DNA of 64,000 nt from Chryseobacterium jejuense (lineage in GTDB: Bacteria > Bacteroidota > Bacteroidia > Flavobacteriales > Weeksellaceae). The notes under the pieces were generated by a model, which worked only from the letters and a program-made list of their open reading frames with translations, was not told the DNA's origin and did not search any database. Numbering within the stretch: the first letter of the stretch is position 1; each line of letters opens with the position of its first letter. The stretch lies in NCBI RefSeq assembly GCF_017877355.1, contig NZ_JAGIPR010000017.1, forward strand, positions 1 through 64,000. The letters run 5' to 3'. The position numbers and the translations under genes were made by a program. Positions 51,251 to 58,393 of the stretch are shown here, piece by piece.

Positions 51251-52279
51251 ATGAACTGTAAGCAATTTAATTCCATAGGATTGGAAGAAGTCCTCCTTGC
51301 TCTCGGACACTTTCCAATCAGACAAAATGATAAAGAAGCTTGGTACCTCAGTCCCTTTACCGCTGAATCCCAAGCCTCTTTCAAAGTTGACAGAAGCCGC
51401 AATGTCTGGCACTTGTTTTCCGAAGGTATCGGCGGAACCAATACGGATTTTGTGCAGAAATATCTGGGGACATCTGTTAAGGGCGCTCTGGAATGGGCAT
51501 CCGCTCAAAATTTTTCTTCTTTTCACCAGCAAGCTGAACGGGTTAGGAAAATACCTGCCGAATATAGGATAGATAAGGTACAGAAACTCTCACATCCCAA
51601 TCTTTTGCAATACCTTTGGGAAAGAGGATTGTCATCAAAAATATATCGGTATATCAAGGAAATCTGGTTCACAATAAAGGACAAACCCTACTACGCCATT
51701 GGATTTGAAAACCGATCTGGTGGATGGGAGCTTCGCAATCCATACTACAAAGGAGCTTTGCTCAATAAAGACATTTCAATAATTCATATCGGTACAGCAG
51801 TCCAGAATGCTGGAAATCAAGAGCAATATCCTGAAAGAGTTCTGCCAGTACATTCTGATGGAAATCCTGATGGCAAGATAGTCATTATGGAAGGTTTCAT
51901 GGATGCGCTCTCCTTTCTGGAACTGAAAGGCAGCTATCAGGGAGACCTGCTTGTCCTCAACTCAACAAGTTTACTTAAAAAGGCAATCGACATCCTGAAA
52001 GGATATACTGAAATAAACCTTTTTTTGGATAATGATAAAGCTGGCAAGAAATCAACCAATACAATTCTTAACGTTTACCCCCATGCAAAGGACTTTTCAC
52101 ATATCTATTCAGATTATAAGGACCTGAACCAGTACCTCATGAAAAAAAGACAACGACAGGCTCTATCTACATCAAAAACAGAGGGTATTGCTCAACAGAA
52201 AAATGATAGTGCAGAAAAACGGGCGCCGTGCAAGGGCGTAAAAAACAAAGCAACGAAGGGATTGCGCAGAAGAATGTAG
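51251..52279 (+). CDS. Toprim-domain primase-like protein of a mobilisable element
   Basis: 342 residues from ATG 51251 (MNCKQFNSIGLEEVLLALGH), the start used by relatives. It begins with a CHC2-like zinc-finger-derived domain (EAWYLSPFTAESQASFKVDR then SRNVWHLFSEGIGGTNTDFV) and continues into a toprim domain (KIVIMEGFMDALSFLEL with the catalytic Glu; INLFLDNDKAGKKS with the DxD). The basic tail (APCKGVKNKATKGLRRRM) may bind DNA. Such proteins prime replication of transferred elements and usually sit beside a MobV relaxase, as here. Confidence 0.85.
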   Translation: MNCKQFNSIGLEEVLLALGHFPIRQNDKEAWYLSPFTAESQASFKVDRSRNVWHLFSEGIGGTNTDFVQKYLGTSVKGALEWASAQNFSSFHQQAERVRKIPAEYRIDKVQKLSHPNLLQYLWERGLSSKIYRYIKEIWFTIKDKPYYAIGFENRSGGWELRNPYYKGALLNKDISIIHIGTAVQNAGNQEQYPERVLPVHSDGNPDGKIVIMEGFMDALSFLELKGSYQGDLLVLNSTSLLKKAIDILKGYTEINLFLDNDKAGKKSTNTILNVYPHAKDFSHIYSDYKDLNQYLMKKRQRQALSTSKTEGIAQQKNDSAEKRAPCKGVKNKATKGLRRRM

Positions 52280-52386
52280 GGCTGTGCTTTTTACTAAGCT
52301 TCCCGCAGAAGTTAGGAGCTCATTCGCAACTTTGAAGGTCGCTGCCCTCTCAACAAAGTTTCTACTTCGCTCTGCGAGGCTTTCCA

Positions 52387-52468
52387 AAACAGATCCTGAC
52401 GGATCTGTTTCTAGGGGCTTTTCAGGAAGCTCGCTTCCTGAAAATTATCCAGCAAGCATACTGCTTGC
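52387..52468. repeat. Cluster of three hairpins before the relaxase gene, oriT candidate
   Basis: Three dyads in 82 bp: AAACAGATCC/GGATCTGTTT (52387-52396/52401-52410, loop TGAC), TTCAGGAAGC/GCTTCCTGAA (52421-52430/52433-52442, loop TC) and GCAAGCA/TGCTTGC (52452-52458/52462-52468, loop TAC). They lie 31 nt upstream of the relaxase start, where MobV-type origins of transfer are found. Confidence 0.6.
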
Positions 52469-52498
52469 CGATCAGAATAAAAAAATAGAGGGGGAAAT

Positions 52499-53671
52499 AT
52501 GAAAACATCCATCAATTTTAAGGCAGTTAAATCAGATTCGGAAGCCCATAATTTCCGTAGGAAAACTTTTGATTATATCCGAAAGGAACTGACTTCCAAA
52601 AATAAGTACTGGCAGGTGGACAAAATCACGGACAGGATACAGAAAATAGAAGTCTATTGTAAAGAGAAATCCGGCCGGAAATTACAGTGCAACGCCATGC
52701 CCATCCGTGAGGCTGTGGTTGTCATAAAAGAGGACACTACCATGAAAGATTTACATGATTTGTCAAAACGGCTTGAGGAAGAACTGGGGATCAGGATTTT
52801 CCAGATCGCCATCCATAAGGATGAAGGTCATTGGGACAAAGATTCCAACGAATGGAAGCCGAACCTACATGCCCATCTTGTCGCTGACTGGCAGGATCTA
52901 AAAACTGGAAAAACATTAAAACACCAGTCTTTTCATTATTCTAGGATGCAGGACATTACCGCTGAATGTCTTAGCATGGAAAGAGGTACATCAGGTTCCG
53001 TCGGCAGACTGGAAGCCGTGGAGTTCAAGATTAAAAAGAAAGAAGAAGAATTACAGGCGTTGGAACAGAAGTTAGACGGTATGAAAGCTCAGCTGGGTTC
53101 AGGAAAGTTTCAGGATCTGATCGTTAAAAACATCAATTTCTTTGGAAAGCAGCAGGTCAGAACAGAAGAGACCATCGCCAATTTTGGAAATGCCTATAGG
53201 CTATTTAACATTGAATTACAAAAAAACACAGATGAACTGAACGCTAAAATTAGGCAGATCATTGAGCTACAAAAGGAAATCGCCAGCCTGAAAAATGATA
53301 ATATGCTTCTTAAGCGCAAAAACACCGTACTCTTAACTGATTCGGATGTTTTTGCTGGTGAAAAGAAAAAATATCTTGATTCTGTCATTAGTACACTTGA
53401 AAAAACGATCCAATATGAGCGGATGAAAAATCCGGCCTCTGACAGATCGGATGAGGGTAAACTGAAAGAGGAAATGAACAATATCTGCTGGGAACTTTCC
53501 GCTGCCAGTCACATTCCTTTTGCTGCCTTCCAGCAGATCTTTGCGGTAGCTGAACTGGCAACAGCACTGCTTTCACTACTAAGTTTTGGGACCTCCAATA
53601 AGCAGGAGCTTGAAGAAATTCCGGTCCAAAAGAAAAAGAAGAAAAAAACGCGTAAGACCAATTTAAGCTAA
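52499..53671 (+). CDS. MobV/Pre-type relaxase (plasmid recombination enzyme)
   Basis: 390 residues. N-terminal relaxase domain with AVVVIKEDTTMKDLHDLSKR, the metal-binding HKDEGHWDKDSNEWKPNLHA then HLVADW (HxDE...PNxHxH pattern) and QDITAECLSMERG (Tyr/Glu region). A long coiled coil follows (about 175-300; RLEAVEFKIKKKEEELQALE) and a Lys-rich tail. It nicks the transfer origin and pilots single-stranded DNA; a helper conjugation apparatus must be supplied in trans since none is encoded here. Marks the region as mobilisable. Confidence 0.87.
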   Translation: MKTSINFKAVKSDSEAHNFRRKTFDYIRKELTSKNKYWQVDKITDRIQKIEVYCKEKSGRKLQCNAMPIREAVVVIKEDTTMKDLHDLSKRLEEELGIRIFQIAIHKDEGHWDKDSNEWKPNLHAHLVADWQDLKTGKTLKHQSFHYSRMQDITAECLSMERGTSGSVGRLEAVEFKIKKKEEELQALEQKLDGMKAQLGSGKFQDLIVKNINFFGKQQVRTEETIANFGNAYRLFNIELQKNTDELNAKIRQIIELQKEIASLKNDNMLLKRKNTVLLTDSDVFAGEKKKYLDSVISTLEKTIQYERMKNPASDRSDEGKLKEEMNNICWELSAASHIPFAAFQQIFAVAELATALLSLLSFGTSNKQELEEIPVQKKKKKKTRKTNLS

Positions 53672-54011
53672 ATTGAAGCATTATTTGATTGCTATGCATT
53701 GCTAACTTCACCCCTTCCAATGCGTGGCCAGCTCAATCGAAATCTACACGGTGGTTTGCAAAACTATTCATGGACAATATGTCATGCTCCCGAAAATATC
53801 CTGAAGGGCAAAAATCAATGCCCGGATCGTCCTACTATATTCCGAGCTATTCCGCCATTTCCTTAATTGCTGTCGAATATTATTGATTTGACTTCTTCAA
53901 ACTTAAGTTATATTCTTCCGCTATGTCTGACCAGTCATTAGACTTTAAATTCTACTGTATTTTAGGAGATGTAATTCGTAATATTTATATCTTCTGTTAT
54001 ATATTATAAGT

Positions 54012-54109
54012 AAAAAAAGAGCCCACGCCGTTGTATATACTACTAAAGTATTTAGTGAGCGCTCATGACCTCACCCTACGGGTGTACAAGCACCCTCGTT
54101 ATTTTTTTA
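54012..54109 (-). ncRNA. Candidate guide RNA of the dCas12f-sigma system
   Basis: Directly after the Cas12f-like stop, the minus strand forms GGGTG/CACCC (54095-54091 with 54084-54080), GTGAG/CTCAC (54074-54070 with 54059-54055) and, alternatively, ACTAAA/TTTAGT (54056-54051 with 54047-54042). It continues TATACAAC, then a GC-rich segment GGCGTGGGCTC and T7. The placement 3' of the effector gene, a multi-hairpin scaffold and an AC-rich junction before a unique 3' segment resemble TnpB/Cas12f guides. The exact guide boundary is not certain. Confidence 0.5.
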
Positions 54110-54110
54110 G

Positions 54111-55205
54111 TTATCCAATGATTAATTCGATACCAGCTTTTTCTGCTTTATATTTTATTTTGGTCTGCAATTCGTAATAACTCCAGTTGCGAAGTACAAA
54201 TTCATTATCTTTTGCAATACCAATTTTATCTTCTTGATTTTTAAGAATAAGTGTTCCTGCCTGCTGCCGGATGCAGAAATCGATAAGCTTCCTACTGTAC
54301 ACATGAAGCCGATGATTGACATACCGGCTCTCCAAATTTTCTGTTTTATACAATGCCTTTTGTTTGCGTTTGACTCCTTTTCCAGAGCGCAAATAGGCAA
54401 TACCAGTTTGAATTCTCTTTTGACTTGCCTGAATGGCGAGCCTTCGATACAAAAACTCTTCTTTTGATCCAATATTTATACGTATATTATTGGCTTTTAC
54501 CACGATAGAATGTTCCAGAGATAATGAAGCTTCTGCAATGATTTCGGGTTTTAAAGCATGGTCTTCCTTTACAAATTCAAATACTGCAAGCCAATAGATT
54601 TTCCTGTCTTTTAGCTGAATCTGTGATGTGCAAAGCTTTATTTCTTCTCTTAAGAGTTGCTCCATGATCAGACGCTTATCAGAGATGTCTCTTCCTAAAT
54701 ACGTTTTAACTGGGAGCGCAAACATGTTGAAGCAAAATGCCTTCTTTTCAGAATCATATCTCATTTTGCTGATGCATTTTACAGGAAGCGGAATTGGAAT
54801 ATCCTTTTTATAATTTCTCAAAGACTTTAGACCTTGCCAATAGTCTGCTTTATTTTTAGAAAAGGTTGATTGAATTGTATTGTTAAGGCTTCCCAGAATA
54901 TCGGTGGGAATTTCCCCTTTGAATCGGTCAAAAACCATTCTTGCTGTGCTGTTTGTTTTCGAACGGTTAAACATTCCCATTTGATCTTTATTTGCGTCGG
55001 CCAGCTTATATTGGATTTCCTCGGTCAGGTAAAAGAAATCCTTGATCATTTCCTGAACATATAAATGGGAAACGATTAAATTAGCCGCTCGGAAACAGCG
55101 GTTCTGATAACGGTAGAGTTTTTCCCACATCTCGTTCTTTTCATTGCTTGGTACGTCGATCAGCAGCTGAATTTTTCGGGTAAGTGTAATCGTTGATTTT
55201 TCCAT
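54111..55205 (-). CDS. Nuclease-dead Cas12f/TnpB-like protein (dCas12f)
   Basis: 364 residues from the ATG at 55205, one base after the sigma-factor stop; an upstream ATG at 55256 would overlap that gene. The N-terminal half is Cas12f-like (RYQNRCFRAANLIVSHLYVQ). The RuvC-like part is recognisable (RRLAIQASQKRIQTGIAYLR; RYVNHRLHVYSRKLIDFCIR; NWSYYELQTKIKYKAEKAGI then ELI) but disabled. The RuvC-I Asp position lies in SLEHSIVV, the RuvC-II Glu position reads ILKNQ (Lys), and the chain ends before the zinc finger and RuvC-III Asp. So it should bind guide RNA and DNA but not cut. Fusion-like coupling to a sigma factor matches the described dCas12f-sigma RNA-guided transcription activators. Confidence 0.82.
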   Translation of the reverse strand: MEKSTITLTRKIQLLIDVPSNEKNEMWEKLYRYQNRCFRAANLIVSHLYVQEMIKDFFYLTEEIQYKLADANKDQMGMFNRSKTNSTARMVFDRFKGEIPTDILGSLNNTIQSTFSKNKADYWQGLKSLRNYKKDIPIPLPVKCISKMRYDSEKKAFCFNMFALPVKTYLGRDISDKRLIMEQLLREEIKLCTSQIQLKDRKIYWLAVFEFVKEDHALKPEIIAEASLSLEHSIVVKANNIRINIGSKEEFLYRRLAIQASQKRIQTGIAYLRSGKGVKRKQKALYKTENLESRYVNHRLHVYSRKLIDFCIRQQAGTLILKNQEDKIGIAKDNEFVLRNWSYYELQTKIKYKAEKAGIELIIG

Positions 55206-55206
55206 T

Positions 55207-56022
55207 TCAAATAGGGATTTGATAAGTATTTCGAATTTGTAGAAATTGATAAGCATATAGAAATTCTAGGTGAACTTCCTTTTCTGAAAGCTTGAGTTCC
55301 TTGGCAATTACTATGAAGGAAGATTTTTGCTCAAACCTTCTTTTTAATATCTCGAGCTGTCGGTTACTAAGTTCGTCTAGCTGCTCTTCATTACCTGAAG
55401 CTTTTTTCTGTGATTGTTCGAAAGAACTTCCTTTAATAATTTTCCGAAGATCATCTATCGCTCTGTTTACTTCGTTACTTATGTCTTTTATGCTGCTTCC
55501 CATTGCTTCTGCAATTGCTTTGTACTGAAAACCATATTCAAGACAAAGTTCAATCAAGTGTCTTCTTTTGGGACTTAGTACGTTTAAAACGCTGTTAACC
55601 TCATTAAAATCTTTTTGATCAGATTCCTGACGGAGAAGATGTTCTTTATCTTGCAGGGGATCATAACCAATGAGATAATCCTGATAATTCTCAAAACGTT
55701 CAAGAGAATCAACTAAGCGGATAAATTTATTTTTTGGAGCATTGAAATATGAGATACAATCTCTTTTCAAAACAAAACGTAAAAAGCCAAGAATATGATT
55801 AGGAGTTTCAATGGAATCGCGGTGTAACCACAATTTGAGAAAGGTATCCTGCACAAGCGTTTCTACTGCAAAATCATCGTCGAGCATTTGTCTGCCAAGC
55901 CAGAATAGAAGTCTTTTATACCGGGAATAAATATGTTCTAAAGAAGTCGGATTACCTTTTTTCAGCAGTTCATATAGCTGATGGTCGGTGGGCATACGAG
56001 TCAAAGAGTCTGTTCTTTTCAT
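55207..56022 (-). CDS. ECF-type sigma factor coupled to dCas12f
   Basis: 271 residues. Region 2 (ETLVQDTFLKLWLHRDSIET then PNHILGFLRFVLKRDCISYF) and region 4 (LNVLSPKRRHLIELCLEYGF then QYKAIAEAMGSSIKDISNEV) are clear. Then comes an unusual C-terminal extension of about 70 residues with a second HTH-like segment (LSNRQLEILKRRFEQKSSFI then VIAKELKLSEKEVH). Ordinary ECF factors are about 190 residues, so the extra domain may contact dCas12f. No anti-sigma gene is adjacent, unlike typical Bacteroidota FecI/FecR pairs. TGA at 55209-55207 is followed after one base by the dCas12f ATG, so the two are translationally coupled. Confidence 0.85.
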   Translation of the reverse strand: MKRTDSLTRMPTDHQLYELLKKGNPTSLEHIYSRYKRLLFWLGRQMLDDDFAVETLVQDTFLKLWLHRDSIETPNHILGFLRFVLKRDCISYFNAPKNKFIRLVDSLERFENYQDYLIGYDPLQDKEHLLRQESDQKDFNEVNSVLNVLSPKRRHLIELCLEYGFQYKAIAEAMGSSIKDISNEVNRAIDDLRKIIKGSSFEQSQKKASGNEEQLDELSNRQLEILKRRFEQKSSFIVIAKELKLSEKEVHLEFLYAYQFLQIRNTYQIPI

Positions 56023-56105
56023 AAGTAGTGTAATTTTAGATAAACTATTAATGAAACAATTTTAGTAACTAAAGATGCAAGCCAGTTATAAAAGTGATTT
56101 ATATT

Positions 56106-56130
56106 CCAAGGCAATTAGGTTTTGCCTTGG
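56106..56130. promoter_or_regulatory. Hairpin upstream of the sigma gene
   Basis: CCAAGGCAA (56106-56114) and TTGCCTTGG (56122-56130) form a perfect 9-bp dyad with a 7-nt loop, 84 nt upstream of the sigma start. May be an operator, leader hairpin or terminator. Confidence 0.45.
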
Positions 56131-56521
56131 AAAAGGCAGGTAAAACGTAAATCATAGCTATTCAATGCTTACAAAAAAAGATCTGGTTGATAAAGTAACT
56201 AAGATTTTAAATCATAGGATTACTTCCACAATCGCTAAACTTCCATTGTAATGTTCATAACGAGACAAATAATATCATATACTGAAAAACAGCCCTATAC
56301 CTTTATTACTTTATCTTTACAACATTAGAATTTGGTAGTTATACAGCAAAATACTACTTTTAACGTGCGAGTTTAAAAAAGCATTGGCTTTTATAGTTGG
56401 GTTATTTTGTAATCCATAGGAAAACTTACCTCATTTTAATTTGAGGTACAGGAATGATAATCTGTATTAAAATTAGAGGATTAGCCTGCTGGCGGTTCCT
56501 TAATCGGAATCTTAAAAAATT

Positions 56522-56818
56522 TCGTTCTCATATTAACTTTTTTTAATGGTTGGTATAGAACGATGTTTTCTTATGAAGAAGGTCCTTGTAAAAAGCAAGG
56601 AGCGGTCTCACACTTTCAATCCGCTGGGCGACCAAGCCCATCATTAATTTTCACTAATGATTTCCATTGAAAGTTTACGTGAGAACCGCTCACATGCATA
56701 TGCAAAGTTAATAAACTTTTAAACATGGAGCGATTTCACGATCCTCTCGTCGGTTATGGTCGTTTGCGGAACGAGAAAATATCGTCAATTAATGCCATTT
56801 GGCTTAATTATCAAATCG
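56522..56818. ncRNA. Large structured RNA candidate between sigma and XRE genes
   Basis: Nested pairings cover about 300 nt: TCGTTCT/AGAACGA (56522-56528/56557-56563), TCCTTG/CAAGGA (56583/56596), then a three-way junction. Its outer helix is GAGCGG-TCTCAC-ACTTTCAAT (56600-56620) with ATTGAAAGT...GTGAGA-CCGCTC (56666-56691), enclosing TGGGC/GCCCA and TCATTA/TAATGA. A second junction has CGATTT/AAATCG (56731/56813), CTCGT/ACGAG and AATTAA-GCC/GGC-TTAATT. No coding frame. I know no matching family; strand unknown. Confidence 0.6.
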
Positions 56819-56847
56819 TTAAAGCAAATATAAGAATTATTTTTTAA

Positions 56848-57108
56848 ATGTGGCAATTAAACCACAAAAATTTATTTACAATGGATGATAAATATTTAAA
56901 AGCATACAAACATGTAGGTATGAGAATTAAGGAAAAACGCATAGAATTAAAGTTAACTCAAGAGCAATTGTCTAATAGAATACCCAAAATGGATAGATCT
57001 AAAATTAGCGATATAGAAAATGGCAAGGAGGATTATCTTTTTTCTACATTATTAAAAGTATGTGATGCTTTAAAAACTACTCTTCCAGATTTGCTAAATG
57101 AGAAATAA
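56848..57108 (+). CDS. XRE-family (Cro/CI-type) regulator
   Basis: 86 residues, or 75 if translation starts at the internal ATG 56881 (MDDKYLKAYKHVG), which fits relatives better. HTH: VGMRIKEKRIELKLTQEQLS then NRIPKMDRSKISDIENGKED, ending VCDALKTTLPDLLNEK. A typical small HTH repressor of mobile elements and stress modules. It directly follows the structured region at 56522-56818 and may control the sigma/dCas12f unit or the recombination genes; no partner gene is adjacent. Confidence 0.82.
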   Translation: MWQLNHKNLFTMDDKYLKAYKHVGMRIKEKRIELKLTQEQLSNRIPKMDRSKISDIENGKEDYLFSTLLKVCDALKTTLPDLLNEK

Positions 57109-57131
57109 TTAATATATACCGCATATATTAA
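57109..57131. repeat. AT-rich inverted repeat after the XRE gene
   Basis: TTAATATAT (57109-57117) and ATATATTAA (57123-57131) with loop ACCGC lie immediately past the XRE stop. Weak terminator or operator. Confidence 0.4.
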
Positions 57132-58393
57132 CGTAAATATTTCTAGCTTCTTTGACTTCTTTGTAATAACCAAATATTTTAAGTTATATGCTAAATAATT
57201 CACAAACAGTCTGTTAAATTCTTGGTTATTGTTTGGTCTGGACTATTGGACTTTGTGTTTAAATTAGAATGATAACATATCAGCTAGGCTACCTTGCATT
57301 TAACTGATACCGCTATAATTCTTTTGTTTTCACATAGACATTTATTTGAATTCATATTTAAATCTAGTTTCTTCGGTTGTCAATAAAATCAGCCCTTAGA
57401 AATACTAATATCAGAATTAGTTTCATATAGATCTTAGCAACTTTCTTCCTCTACTCTAAATTTTAAATGCCGTGAATAATATCCTATATTTCGATTTTCA
57501 GAAATGTTTGATTTATTTTCAATAATATATTAATAACGTCTATATAATCTTCTTATTGATTATCGCCAACAACAATTCTAATTTCTTTACCTATAAAAGG
57601 TTTTAATCCTTTAGTCACAACATATACAACATCATTTAGATGTATTTCAATTACTCTGTATAATATCATATTTTTTTATTATTTAGTTATGGTGATTAGT
57701 ATAAAATTATTCATCATAGTTATTCAAATTTGCGCTGCAAAAAAAAACAAAACCATTTTCCATTTCACGCAATGTGGAAAACCCTATATTTTCACATCGT
57801 AAATTTATATTTTCGATAAAATATTAATCGACAACAAATACACAATACATAGTATTTTATACCTGACTGTACACAAGTGAAAAGTATTAACCAACAATTA
57901 GCAACTCTATCAACAATTTCTATAATCCTCCTCCTTTTGATGATTCTATTTCAGAATTTAAGTAAAAAATCATTCTATAAATAATTCTTGCAATTACATC
58001 TTTAATTTATTTAAGAATACAGCCTAGTATTTAATATTAAAAACTTGGTTACGGATTACCGTAAGGAAGACTAAAAATATCATATTATCTTTCTGATTAT
58101 CAAAAAATCGTAGAACTACGACACTTTTTAAAATAATTCCTAATTCATTTGTGGGTGAAATTTAGACTCAATATATTGCATCACTAAATCCATAAAAAAC
58201 TTATGAAAATAAAAACCAATCAATCAAAAATAGCGCTTCCCATAAGCAGCTAAAAAGAATTTTAGTTCGTTACTAAACACTAACCGATCTTGTATCGATC
58301 CAGCCAAAAAAGTAAATATTCTGCGGAGACCATGATTTACTGACTGTGATCTGACATAAATAGTCTCATCCTATTTGGAAGCCATTCCAATTC
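57132..58393. other. Gene-poor AT-rich region before the T6SS genes
   Basis: Apart from one possible 38-codon frame (57553-57669) nothing gene-like was found. The right border of the mobile region probably lies here, but no second copy of the tRNA-Ser fragment or other att site could be spotted by eye. The promoter for vgrG should be within the last 200 nt. Confidence 0.4.
57553..57669 (-). CDS. Possible small protein (38 residues)
   Basis: MILYRVIEIHLNDVVYVVTK then GLKPFIGKEIRIVVGDNQ, TAA. Alternating hydrophobic pattern compatible with a small beta protein or the end of a larger one. No ribosome site stands out. Included because composition differs from the surrounding random-looking AT-rich DNA. 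Confidence 0.25.
   Translation of the reverse strand: MILYRVIEIHLNDVVYVVTKGLKPFIGKEIRIVVGDNQ

Noticed and set aside
53689..53886. 65-codon frame after the relaxase
   Set aside because: Unordered, Ser/Pro-rich translation without a ribosome site.
54012..54109. CRISPR array next to the Cas12f-like gene
   Set aside because: No repeated direct repeats with spacers are present; only single-copy hairpins, so a stand-alone guide RNA is more likely.
54111..55205. Ordinary IS605/IS1341 transposon TnpB
   Set aside because: No TnpA, no transposon ends, catalytic residues lost and C-terminus missing, and coupled to a sigma gene.
56600..56691. Retron msr/msd or tmRNA/RNase P RNA
   Set aside because: No reverse transcriptase nearby and none of the conserved core sequences of tmRNA or RNase P RNA.
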